Assembly (NCBI RefSeq): GCF_040412425.1
Contig: NC_089762.1
Location: forward strand, 21,258,147 to 21,322,146
DNA length: 64,000 bases
From: Macrobrachium rosenbergii
Lineage: Eukaryota; Arthropoda; Malacostraca; Decapoda; Palaemonidae
Direction of reading: 5' to 3'
The translations under genes were made by a program, and so were the position numbers. The notes under the pieces are model-generated. The model had not been told where the DNA came from and did no database searches. It worked only from the letters and a program-made list of their open reading frames with translations. Numbering within the stretch: the stretch's first letter is position 1; each line of letters begins with the position of its first letter. Below are positions 51,288-64,000 of this stretch, piece after piece.

Positions 51288-52687
51288 CAAAAATTCACCA
51301 TAAATCGAAATATTGTGCTAGAGACTTCCAATTTGTTGCAAAATGAAGGTAAATGATTGAATATTACTAGAATGTAAGAGTTTTAGCTTACAATTCCATT
51401 TTTAGACCATTTCGGTCGAGTCAAAGTTGACCAAAGGTTGAAATGTTGGCACATCGTGGTTTATATGGAAATATTTCAAAACTGATAGAAGCTACAACCA
51501 TGAGTTATTTTTTGTTGTATTCTACATGAAATTGTGCACATTTTCATACATAAAGCTTTATGTAACGACTAATATAAAACGGTGAAAACATTACGACAAA
51601 GTGACGAAAGAATTCCTGAGATGTTCGGCTGAGTTACCACAGGCAGACCTAAGGAAAAAGTTTTTTTTTTTTTTTTTTTTCAAAATTCACCATAAATTGA
51701 AATATTGTGCTAGAGACTTCCAATTTGTTGCAAAATGAAGGTAAATGATTGAATATTACTAGAATGTAAGAGTTTTAGCTTACAATTGCATTTTTCGACC
51801 ATTTCGGTTGAGTCAAAGTTGACCGAAGGTTGAAATTTTGGCACTTATTGTGATTTATATGAAAATATTTCAAAACTGATAGAAGCTACAACCATGAGTT
51901 ATTTTTTGTTGTATTTTACATGAAATTGCGCACATTTTCACATATAAAATTTTATGTAACGACTAATATAAAACAGTGCAAACATTACGACAAAGTGATG
52001 AAAGAATTTCTGAGATGTTCGGCAGAGTTATCGCGCGTGGACGTAAGGAAAAAGTTTTTTAAAAAATTCACCATAAATCGAAATATTGTGCTAGAGACTT
52101 CCAATTTGTTGCAAAATGAAGGTAAATGATTGAATATTACTAGAATGTAGAGTTTTAGCTTACACTTGCGTTTTTCGACCATTTCGGTCGGGTCAAAGTT
52201 GACCGAAGGTTGAAATTTTGTCACTTATTGTGATTTATATGAAAATATTTCAAAACTGATAAAAGCTACAACCATGGGTTGTTTTTTTTTGTATTTTACA
52301 TGAAATTGCGCACCTTTTCATATATAAAACTTTATGTAATGGCTAATATAAAACGGTTCAAAAATTACGACAAAATGACGAAAGAATTTCTGAAATTTTC
52401 GGCTGAGTTACCGCGCGTGGACGTAAGGAAAAAGTTTTTTCAAAAATTCACCATAAATCGAAATATTGTGCTAGAGACTTCCAATTTGTTGCAAAATGAA
52501 GGTAAATGATTGAATATTACTAGAATGTAGAGTTTTAGCTTACACTTGCATTTTTCGACCATTTCGGTCGGGTCAAAGTTGACCGAAGGTTGAAATTTTT
52601 TGTAGTCGACGTATGGTACGTCTGCTCGTCACCCGACAGACAATTTTAGTCAACTTACGATACGTCCAGTCGGCGTATAAGTGTTAA
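49257..52687. mobile_element. Palindromic piggyBac-like TTAA element (A-A foldback copy)
   Basis: TTAA at 49257-49260 and 52684-52687. Both ends are A-type: CCCTTTAACGCCGACTGGACG and, reversed, CACTTATACGCCGACTGGACG. Forward ~370-bp units (CAACCTTCGG.. at 49695, 50075, 50801) run to a turn near 51113 (AATTATTTTTTGTTGTATTC), after which units are in reverse orientation (complement near 51425, 51815, 52195, 52580). A 40-base T tract at 51249 and other T-tracts replace AAAAAC-type segments. No transposase. It splits the DIRS element; removing it restores GGGGTGG-TTAA-TCCATAT. Confidence 0.85.
50265..50617. mobile_element. 353-bp MITE nested in the TTAA element
   Basis: The ends TGTAAGAGCCTGATGCTGTC and (reverse) TGTAAGAGCCTGATGCCGTC extend about 40 bases of inverted repeat, including TTCCAAACACGTGTGTG. 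It interrupts CTGAAAATCTCAGAAATTC, intact in sibling units, with TCT on both sides, suggesting a 3-bp TCT target duplication. No frame of note. Superfamily not assigned. Confidence 0.8.
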
Positions 52688-53035
52688 TCCATATATCCCA
52701 CCGTGTCAATTTGGGATTCAGCAGTGTAATTACTTGGTAAGTTACATATGTAAAAACAATATTTTTATGATAGAGTTTTATATATACTTACCAAGTAATC
52801 ACGAATCAAGCCCTCCTTCTCCTCATATGGAAAGAAGGGCAAAAACAACTGAAGTGCGCTGTTGAAGTTGCTCCTCTCGTACCCCAAAAGTTGGCGGGGA
52901 CTAGTCGCCTACTACGACACTAGTGCTACCACAAATCTCAAAACTTTTAAGCTGCCACTGAGTGAAACTATAAGCAATGTAATTACTTGGTAAGTACATA
53001 TAAAACTTTATTTTATCATAAAAATGTCATATTCT

Positions 53036-54560
53036 ATATATCTATCTTGATTGTTCATCATGTTAATATAAGAAATTGCACACTATAACAAAAAGAAAGC
53101 TATTGTAGATAAGTTCATGGTACCGGGGAAATCAAAGGATAACTTTCGAAAATATGTTATATAAAAGTTGGAGCAGTGGAATAGAGTAGAGTGGACTGAA
53201 AGAGTAAGCCAGTGTCTAAGGAGAACTGTGCTTTAGTGGAAGGGTAGGCATTTGAAGAAGTAAAACATGTTACCCTTCTGTTGTTACCATGGAATAAACT
53301 GATGGTAGAGCCAGTATCAGGAGTGCAGTGAAAAAATATTAACAACATCCAAGATGAATTGAAAAATTATTGCTGAACTACTGGTAAATGAGGACACCCC
53401 ATTGGTAAGAAAGTTGAGGAGATTGTGAAGAAGTGTAATGGTAAAGTTCTAAGGTTCATGGTTGGAGTGCATTGAGAATCTGTTACAAATGAAGTTGCTT
53501 AAGGGTAAGTTGTCCTGATTCAGGAAATTATACTATCTCAACTGATGTGATGGTTGGACTTTGAATATAACAGCATGAAGACCAGTGCAGAGGTCCACAA
53601 AATGATAAATGCTTAGACCAGATGGGAATTCAAGTAGAAAGTGTGAAAAATAGATGTAAAGTGGAAACCTGATGTAAATATAATAATGAGAATAGTGTGA
53701 CTGATATTGTCACAAAAGGTGCTTAGGATTACATGGAATTTTGATGCCCAAAATGTATTGCAAGAGCAAATGGAGAAGGGAGGGAAATTGAGAACCTTGG
53801 TGTGAATGAAAATGTCCCTGAGTTGTTTGCAATTCAAGAAATACTGTTCATGAAAACATCTGGAGGGGGGGTGGGATCCATTGTTTGAGAACTACTAATA
53901 CTCATACATTTTATTTAGCTTTATTCTGTATAACAATAGGTCTATACTGGGGAAATGGGATTAGTGCAAATAGAGTAGTATCATTTGCATAAGAAACAAG
54001 CTTGTAAACCACATACCATGCATATATAGTATAAAAAGCAATTGGGCAAGACTCTTACTGAGGAACACAAGAGATTGCATTTATGTAATCAGTACAGTAT
54101 ATCAGCTGTAATTATTTGCATTCTGTATGTTAAAAATGAAGACATAGTCCACCAGATATCAAAGTTTGAATCAAAGGACCTTAGTATTAACGTGGCCAGA
54201 ACTAGCATTTGAAATTAGGACCACTCATACAAACTTCATTTTTCCCTTCAGGAATACAAACCATCACCATTATTTGAAGGTCTTTAGCTCATATGCATGA
54301 ACTGGCTGTGAGCTTGGAAACAAGGTTACACCATTATGGAGATGAAGGATGATGGGGAAGTACCCCACTGTACCCATGCTATTCGGTCAACTTTTTTTTT
54401 TTTTTTTCCAGCCAGCATTAAGAGTGTGCGGATCACTCTTCTTGTCCTTTGTGTCTTCTGTAGTTCTTTATTTCCAAGTACACGAGCAGACAGAAGAACA
54501 TTCAGTGCAGTGGCCAATCATACATACCAAGCAAGATGGGTGTGATTACAACATTTATTC
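53036..54560. other. Unresolved sequence, no gene supported
   Basis: Purine-rich diverged sequence with only short frames. It may be old LINE DNA, but no motif is clear. A T-tract at 54391-54407 precedes a short open frame without splice or domain support. Confidence 0.35.
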
Positions 54561-56030
54561 GCTGAAGTCGTGAGATAAGGACAGTTGATCTTGGCACCAA
54601 GACTTCTGGATTTGTTCAACCTCTAAAGAAGCTTGATCATGGTCCTTCTTTCTCGACTTACTGAAGTTGGTGCTGTACTGTTCTGTCTTCTCGCACCTTT
54701 GGTACCCATTTACATCTGGAAGCTTAAGCCTTTCGTCATTCTGCATGTTTCGAAAGTGTTCATTGAAATGGATCATTCTACTTCCTTCGTCCTGTGGTGC
54801 CCATGACAGTATGACGTCTGTGTTGCCTCCGTAAAGACTAGACTTTCAACCCAATGCTAACGACTCTTCCATTACCTTCAAGTTGGCTGAAGAATGGTGT
54901 CAAAATTGTCATTTCTCTGTCTAGTGAGATGATCAAATGAGCGTACCCCGCAACTTCGTGGTGGTCATCAGTGTTTTTCGGACCAGACCCTTTGAGGCCA
55001 GGGACATTCGGGAAGAACCTGTTTGTCGAGTACTAGGGTGGAATGTAATCTTGCAGATCACATTCATCTCCCTTTACCTTGGGGTGTTGCCCATAGGTCC
55101 TTGGATTCCTTTTTTTTTGGATCCTATGGTGGATGCTCAACAAGTCATTTAGTTCACCAAGATGTTGAGGGACGGGTTGCATCTCACCCAAGGTGTGTGG
55201 CTACTAGGAAAAGGTGTGTGTGGGACTGGCTTACCTTTCTCCTGTCTTCCTTCCTTCATCCAGTGGGCAGAGGAACGGTGAACGAGCCGTCACGTGCTGG
55301 ACTGGCGTGCATGCAGGTGATCTAGATGGCTGAGTATCCTATATATAATCTATTTGGATTAGTAGATGCAAATTCTTCCTTCTCTCTAGCAAGGGGAGAG
55401 AGGGACTGACTATGAGCAAACCAGTTGGTTATTCATAGCTTTATACTCTCCAAGACTGAGGGTTCTTCCAAACCTTTTCGAATCAAGGATATTACATCCC
55501 TTTAATTCAGAATATGCCCAGAAGTCTGATGATTGAACATCTCTCTTGTTCAGTGGATCAGAGGTATGGCCTCCTTCCTTTGCTCTTTCATGAACAGGAA
55601 GAGAGTACCCAAGTGAGCTGAAGTACCAGTCAGTTCAGAGATTTACCCGGAATCTTCCCTCCAAAAGTAAGTCTCCCACATGTAAAGACCGAGAGTTTGT
55701 ATTCGTGTAGGAACAAATGACAAATTTTTAAAAGTAATTTGTATTTTTCCTAACATGCAAACCTCAGGTCTTTTCATTAATGGCCCACCTCTTTACCACC
55801 CCTCATACTCTTACCTGGGCCAAAAGGTAAACTGCCCATAACTGAATATATACTGGCTTGGTGGGCAGTGCTTCTGCACCTACCATCAGTAACTGTTACC
55901 ATAACCAACCTTGCAAAAGTTTAATGGCCAAACCTCCAGCTCGCTGAAAGTTAATGCCACATGTAAAACTGAGGGTTTGTATATTAGGAAAAATACAAAT
56001 TAGGTTTAAAAATTTGTCATTTTTCATTCA
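54560..56030 (+). mobile_element. 3' part of a second DIRS-like element with terminal structure
   Basis: 54560-55690 has broken retroelement-like coding traces. 55690-55775 contains GACAAATTTTTAAAAGTAATTTG, TATTTTTCCTAACATGCAAACC; 55960-56025 is its reverse complement (GGTTTGTATATTAGGAAAAATAC; AAATTTGTCATTTTT). The arrangement, two inverted terminal segments around about 190 bases, copies the right end of the 43.4-53.0 kb element. Family assignment rests mainly on this structure. Confidence 0.5.
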
Positions 56031-56159
56031 TGTCTATGTTATCATGTTTTCTTAGTAGACACAAAAACAAGAAAATTTGTGTGGGAGACATGGACAACTT
56101 TGGTCACTTCATGTCTCTCACCTTAGTAGACCCACATAGGCATTAACGGCTGTTATTGA

Positions 56160-58560
56160 GGGGTATACCCAACTGGGGATGCTGCTGAATCCTTCTAGAG
56201 CTTTCCTTCTGCCAGCTTCCGTTCCTTTGCCATCTCCTAAGAGAGGTTCCTCACCTAGGAAGGATAGCTCTCTTGCTCCACAGAGGCCTGTTCCTATCCT
56301 TTCCTCTAGAGATAAGTGTTCCTCCTGCAGTTTCTTTGTTCTTCGATGTCTGTGATGGTGCTCCTAGAGCAAGTAAGAAGTCACTGGACTACTTGGGCAT
56401 ACACTGGATATTTCAGTTTATTCTTGTATTTATCTCCTAAGCGATCATCTCAGATGACAACTGCCACTGATACTGTGTATACAGCAAAAAAAGGGGATCC
56501 TTCCATTGCAGTAGACCTTTCTGTTACTGATCCTGTAGTAGATGCTTGAACATCTTTGGTTGTAGCCTTAACCAGACCACCAGCATGGAAGACAAGCTTG
56601 GTTCATAAGAAGGGAAGGAAGAAACACAGTCATTATTTCTCTTCATCCGCTTCATCATTGTCTTCATAATCATATTTGTTCTGCTTCTTATCCCCAGACT
56701 CTTCTCTGCTGTGAAAGTGAAAAAAAAGAAGAAAAGGAAGTCTAAGGCCCTGTGTAAGAAGTCCAGATGGATTTCTCATCACCATTCATCCTTCTCAGAG
56801 AGGACCAGGGGTAGGAGATCATCTGCTGATGGTCATGATACCTCTGGCACTTCCTACTTAGAGAAGAGGACTTTCCCTCCTCATCCCTAGGGCTCTTGTG
56901 CTCACATTAGGATGATTATGCCCATTTTGATAGCCCAATGTGTGCTTGGTCTGCGTGCCAACTGCGTGTGTTGGTTTGCAACAGCTCTGCTCCCTGTACC
57001 TCTAAGGAGTTGTGTTGGGAAGAGTCCAATCAACCTCTTTGCTCTGTGGTGTCAGGGTTTGTAGGCCACATGTGCTCAAGCAGCAGGTTAGGTGCTAGCG
57101 CTTGCTCTTCTCTTGGAGTGTGTAGAGTGGAAGCTATACCATCATCTTGTTGAGGGCAACCTTGTTTGTAGGAGCATGAACAACCTTAGTGTTCTCACTC
57201 AAATGGGAGATCTTGTGCTTGTTTCCACCTCATAGGGAGGGTGAGAGAGGTGAAGGTACTTGGGTAGGGTAAGAAAGTTGAAGAATACTTGTGGAAGGGG
57301 AGGGTGAGAGGGGTGAAGAGTACTTGGGGAAGGGGAGGGTGAGAGAGGTGGTTGGTACTTGGGCAGGGTGAGAGAGAGGTGACAGTTACTTGGGCAGGGT
57401 AAAAGATGCTATGGGTGTATGGGGAGGGTGAGGTAGGCAATGAACAGACTCATTCCTCCCCTGTGTTTTCATCTTCAGAGGGTCAAGGTCTGAACTGCAT
57501 TTGGATGGTGACATCTGGATCTTGTCTGTCCTCTCCAGCAAGAATCTGCTTAGGTCTGCTGTGACTCCCTCAGTGCCTGACGAGTGTGTAGTTTGTGCCT
57601 CAAAAGCCAGAGGGGCTCAGAGGCCCCATTCTATCTAGAACCCTTTCCTTCTGAGCTAGAGCAGCATTTCTGAGAGATTACTGACCTTAGGCAAAAGCAT
57701 AGTAGTCTCAGGGAGGCAAACCTGACTTCATATCTGCCTACGGTTTCATCAGTGAAACTTTCCTTGGGTGGCTTCAGTTGCATGCCCTATGCTCAAGTTG
57801 TCACAGTCATGGTTGGGCTCATGGTGTTTTAAAGCAGGTGAACTACCCGATGTGTGGGCCATGAGTTCCTTTGCTGCTAGTAGATCATGCAAACTCTTCC
57901 TTACTGATTTCATGTCAGAAGAGGTATTATGTGCCAGGTGATGCAGAGGCTATTCCTCTCCTGTTGGACTCCAGTTTGCCAACTGATGAGCGACCTCCCC
58001 TGGAAAGGCTCTTGTCAAAAGGGACTTTCATTCTTTGCTCAGGAGTTGACTGCCTTGGATTCTGTTGACATATCTTGTAGTCTGTTGTTGCCATGGCTTC
58101 TCTGCAAACTGTCTTGTGGCTCAACCTTTGTTGAACACCTTAGCAGACTGCTTTTACATGTTTCACTTGGCAACGAGAAGACCTTGTATAGGAGGTTGTT
58201 GGTGTTTTGACCATTTTAGCACTCTTGTGTATCAACCAATGGGCAAATTTTGTCCTTTGAAGGAGGGATAGGGTTGTCTCCCTCTTTTTGAGGCAAAGTT
58301 TCTCATGAGAGCAGCCTCTCATCAAGGAATTATTTGGTGTTGGACATTGGCATGAGACCTAGGTGGGCCTGACTTGTATTAACCAGCAAATGCAGGAGAT
58401 CAGCAAATTAAATCCAATAAATCAATCAATCACTGAAATGCAATTACATACTACAAGGGTGGGAGATGCCTCTTTATTGGGTGAGGATATGGCATGCATT
58501 GTTAACACATGGCCATTTAATGCTGAGAGTAGGGCAGTTTGGGGCCAAGTCATTTCTTGA
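56160..58560 (+). pseudogene. Retroelement gag-like remnant, possibly DIRS
   Basis: Translation shows Ser/Pro/Arg-rich text (SVPLPSPKRGSSPRKDSS), Lys-rich KKKRKSKALCKKSRW, and later SCQKRYYVPGDAEAIPLLLD and DERPPLERLLSKGTF (57900-58050), all in separate broken frames. Similar Pro/Ser-rich then globular regions precede RT in DIRS elements. No catalytic domain is present. Function cannot be assigned. Confidence 0.4.
57230..57435. repeat. GA/GT-rich minisatellite, unit about 45-48 bp
   Basis: The phrase GGGAGGGTGAGAGAGGTGAAG..TACTTGGG recurs four to five times with variation, inside the gag-like remnant. Confidence 0.88.
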
Positions 58561-58843
58561 TTGTTTAGTCCATTTGACTGTGAGGTATCTGATGATTAAA
58601 CACTCCATTCTTTAGAAATAAATGTCTATCCTTTCAGAGTGCTAGGGCTGGTGGTAACTATCTTATTTCCAAGGTATTCAGTAAGTTATATACAATTTAG
58701 TTCTATATTTAAAATTTTAATTTAAAGTGTTTCTCATGAAATTTGGATATCTTGTTCTAAGAGTTTCATAGTACTCCAGTTACTTTATATTTCTAATTTT
58801 TTTAATCATGTAAATTGGTTTATAGAAATGGGGTTTAAAACTG

Positions 58844-59870
58844 TTAACCCTTAAACGCCGAGCTTCTATTTACAAAAACGTCTCCCGTATGCCGGCGGCG
58901 TTCGGGAGTTAGCGCCAAAGCGGAAAAAAAGTTTTCTTCAAAAATTCACAGCACGCTTAGTTTTTAAGATTAAGAGTTCATTTTTGGCTCCTTTTTTTCT
59001 CATTGCCTGAAGTTTAGTATGCAACCATCAGAAATGAAAAAATATCATTATCATATATAAATATTGGAATATATGACAGCAAAAAAAAAACATATATAAT
59101 TGTATACCAATCGCGCTCTAAGCAAAACGGTTAAAGCTAATGAGTTACTTTTTTTTAGTTGTATTGTACACTAAATTGCGATGATTTTGGTATATAACAG
59201 ATTGTAAAACGATTAAAGCAACACAGAGAAAATATTATCACAAAATGATGCATGAATTCGTAACGAGCGGACGTAAAAAAAAATTTTTTTCAAAAATTCA
59301 CCATAAATCGAAATATTGTGCTAGAGACTCTCCAATTGTTTCAAAATGAAGGAAATTGATTGAGTATTACTAGACTGTAAGTTTTTTAGCTTACAATTGC
59401 ATTTTTTTACCATTTCGATCGAGTTAAAGTTGACCGAAGGTTGATTTTTTTCTATATTTATATGAAATTATTTCAAAAATGGTAAAAGCTAAAAGCATGA
59501 TTTATTTTTTGTTGTATTCTATGTCCTGTTGCCTCACAAATACGCAAACACTCGCCAAAGTTCTGCAAAACACGGATGCGTCAAGATATCGCTCTCCGAT
59601 GATGCGCCGCTGATGCTTTCTGGTGCGAGAAGGAAGAAATTCGCGCATGTGCGTCTTGGTGACGCTTATAAACAAAACTACAGCGTGATCCGTGAACTCC
59701 CAGCATCCCTCAAGGCGCGTGATTTAAAACCTTTCACAAACTAGGCCTATAATTATTTTTCCGCGAATATTTAAAAAACCATTTTTAGTTGACGTACCAT
59801 ACGTCCACTTGGCACCCAACAGACAATTTTAGTCGACGTATGGTACGTCCAGTAGGCGTTTAAGGGTTAA
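58844..59870. mobile_element. piggyBac-like TTAA element, short B-A copy
   Basis: TTAA at 58844-58847 and 59867-59870. Left B-type end CCCTTAAACGCCGAGCTTC then CCCGTATGCCGGCGGCG. Right A-type end CGTCCAGTAGGCGTTTAAGGG with CGACGTATGGTACGTCC. Only about one satellite unit is inside (59290-59520), followed by a GC-richer segment (TTCGCGCATGTGCG; GTGATCCGTGAACTCCC) also present near the left end of the 49257 copy. Opposite orientation to the copy at 27735. Confidence 0.85.
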
Positions 59871-60517
59871 TTATGACATAGCAGATGTGAAAGTTGGTAA
59901 TTTTGTTTTTTACTGGAAATATTATTTCTGATGTTGATGACTATAGTTGTGACACCAGTCTACTAAAATCAATCAGTCCTAGACATCTTCCTGTGGGCCT
60001 TTGTGGTTTGGGCAGCCTCCTAGAATGCCTGGCACTCAGGATGGTAGTAAGAGAGTCCATTTTGACTCCTCCTAGGATAGTGTTGTTGGTTTAGGACTCA
60101 AGTGAGGAACCTGCTGAGGATCTGCATGCACTCCAGGACTATGCGTCCTTCACAGAAAACGTAAACTGGGTCTGCAACTTTTTCAAGATTGTATGACCAT
60201 CTCAGTCCCTGTGTGACGCTTTGGTCACCACCCTGCAAAATGTAATTAGGAATCTTCGACCTTTGATCTTCTGTTTAATAAATATTCTTAGCTGTGTTAG
60301 GGCTGATAAGAAGGATTTTGAGAAGAATGTGTTTTTGTTGATGTATTTGTAGTAAAACCTTTAAAGCAAGCTCAGTATGAAGACAATGTACAGCATTAAA
60401 TTTGTCACTTAAAACTGAAATTTTTCTCTGAAAAAGTAGTCTTAGAATTCTTGAAAAAATAATGTCAAAATTCTGTCATTTTAGATACAAAATGACAGAG
60501 GAAAATATTTTTATATA
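59871..60517 (+). other. Weak retroelement-like coding trace
   Basis: In one frame SEEPAEDLHALQDYASFTEN then NFFKIV (60095-60195) reads like gag, but stops are frequent and no domain is visible. Confidence 0.3.
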
Positions 60518-61268
60518 TTAACCCTTAAGGAGCGGGCTAATTGTATATCATGCACACCCCCACACTGGGCAAACTTTAAGGTTGGCCAATTTAAGAAAAA
60601 AAAAAACTTCAGTAGAAAGCAGAAGATATATGCAAATGCACAAGGTGTAATAAGAAAATTTTTTTAATTTTTCCTACCTTCCATGGGAAGTTGAAGGTGA
60701 CTATTTACAACCAAGTTATACAAGTTATACATGTTTTTTTTTTCTAATTTATTTTTGTTTTGTAAAATTATAATTACAGCTCATACAGTATCATAACAGA
60801 TAAGAACTAAAATCAGTGACAAATTCTGAATATATTTGTTACAAAATATATATGTAAATTTACTGAGATCAGGAGATGCAGTAACTTTTTTGGAGGTATA
60901 CATGTTTTTTTCTAATATTTCTTTGCACTTTTCTTTGCAAAATTACAATTATAACTGATATCATATCATAAAAGATAAAAACTAAAACCAACAGCAATCC
61001 CTGGATATATTTATGAGAAAATAAATAAAAAAGACCTCATGGGGGAGAGAGGAGCAAGACATCCCTCCCCCCCCTATCAAGTCATCAAGTCAAGAAGAAT
61101 ACTGATCTCCCTGAGATGCCCACTGACTGAGCTGAGCTGAGTCTAAAGTTGCCACCAGGCATTTATGGGTCATTGAAGTAATGGAAACTCTTTCCTGCTC
61201 GATACAGCCAAATTGTATGGCACGTAATATTAATACTCGTATGAGGATACCTATCCATTAAGGGTTAA
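60518..61268. mobile_element. Second-family TTAA element, 0.74 kb
   Basis: Flanked by TTAA (60518-60521, 61265-61268). Ends CCCTTAAGGAGCGGGC and (reverse) CCCTTAATGGATAGG share only CCCTTAA. The interior contains an internal duplication (ATACATGTTTTTTTTTCTAAT at 60727 and 60898). It has no similarity to the 370-bp satellite family. TTAA plus CCC ends again point to a piggyBac-mobilised MITE. Confidence 0.7.
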
Positions 61269-62757
<1,489 letters not shown>

Positions 62758-62900
62758 TAAGCATTTTTAGTTTGTTTTGTGTGTTTGAACTATCAAAATA
62801 GGTGGTTCTAAGTGTTTTTAGAAGTGTTCTAAGTATTCGCAAGTTTTAGCTATTCGTGGGGGTGTGGTTGATCCCTTAGAGATCTGGGCGTTTACTGCAT
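62758..62900. mobile_element. Right half of a CAGTAAACCCC MITE
   Basis: TTTGAACTATCAAAATAGGTGG, TATTCGTGGGGGTGTGG and GGGCGTTTACTG match the right half of 25067-25395. It follows the previous element without a spacer and leads to (CATA)/(TA)n. Confidence 0.7.
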
Positions 62901-62914
62901 ACATACATACATAC

Positions 62915-64000
<1,086 letters not shown>

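Larger units (their letters stand above)
43441..53035 (+). mobile_element. DIRS-like retrotransposon, nearly full length, with nested insertions
   Basis: Left (43441-43640) and right (52839-53035) ends are inverted repeats: CTTACCAAGTAATTACATTGC and, near the right end, GCAATGTAATTACTTGGTAAG. An internal complementary region with both orientations of TTACTTGGTAAG lies at 52726-52800. Between them are gag, RT/RNase H and a tyrosine recombinase, all plus strand. Inverted terminal repeats, an internal complementary region and a recombinase in place of integrase define DIRS. The 49257-52687 insertion separates the recombinase from the right end. Many frameshifts show it is inactive. Confidence 0.88.

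Overview
This window is eukaryotic, very repeat-rich and intron-rich. The microsatellite load is extreme: long (CT/GA)n and (TA)n arrays throughout. DIRS-like tyrosine-recombinase retrotransposons, Ty3/gypsy and Penelope-like elements, many pogo/Tigger-like MITEs and a tRNA-derived SINE ending in GAA repeats together best fit a decapod crustacean (shrimp, prawn or crayfish type). The assignment is inferred from repeat content, without any database search. No bacterial-type genes, operons, CRISPR arrays, rRNA genes or convincing functional tRNA genes were seen.

The only host gene I can support is a plus-strand gene seen as five small exons (8172-8360, 13334-13432, 33907-33996, 39707-39817, 40032-40130). 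Each has AG/GT borders, each is a multiple of three bases long, and all are flanked by phase-1 introns. They encode Lys/Glu/Ser-rich segments and two copies of a motif like G(S/A)LLAGLG(N/S)R. Exons 2 and 5 are paralogous, as are exons 3 and 4. Both gene ends lie outside the exons I can see, and the protein is not recognised.

Layout. 1-1.6 kb: end of a TTAA element, then (CT)n arrays with a 68-bp interspersed unit. 1.6-4.15 kb: unresolved repeats with a 244-bp tandem duplication. 4.16-7.82 kb: a decayed Ty3/gypsy element (PBS, gag, zinc knuckles, protease, start of RT) preceded by a second pol fragment with the same 3' breakpoint. 8.48-12.88 kb: a Tigger-like MITE split by a 3.5-kb terminal-inverted-repeat element with TTA duplications, carrying a broken XPG/FEN1-like nuclease-fold gene on the minus strand. 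14.6-15.6 kb: DIRS fragment. 15.8-27.6 kb: a mosaic of (TA)n arrays, Tigger-like MITEs, palindromic modules, a SINE and a solo LTR. 27.7-29.9 kb: a TTAA-flanked, piggyBac-like element made of about five 370-bp repeats, inserted in a Penelope-like terminal sequence. 30.4-31.7 kb: minus-strand gypsy gag. 32.8-33.7 kb: minus-strand Penelope-like RT. 34.3-38.5 kb: LINE 3' remnant and two large inverted-repeat elements. 41.3-43.4 kb: long (GA)n, LINE remnant, minisatellite. 43.4-53.0 kb: a nearly full-length decayed DIRS element split by a palindromic TTAA element, itself split by a 353-bp MITE. 54.5-60.4 kb: further DIRS-type remains and a third TTAA element. 60.5-61.3 kb: a different TTAA element. 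61.8-64.0 kb: Tigger-like MITE, (TA)n, and an LTR homologous to the one at 24 kb.

The most unusual items are the TIR element carrying the XPG/FEN1-like gene with no visible transposase, the TTAA family carrying satellite-like internal repeats (including a head-to-head palindromic copy), the repeated (TA)n-MITE junctions, and the duplicated-exon host gene.
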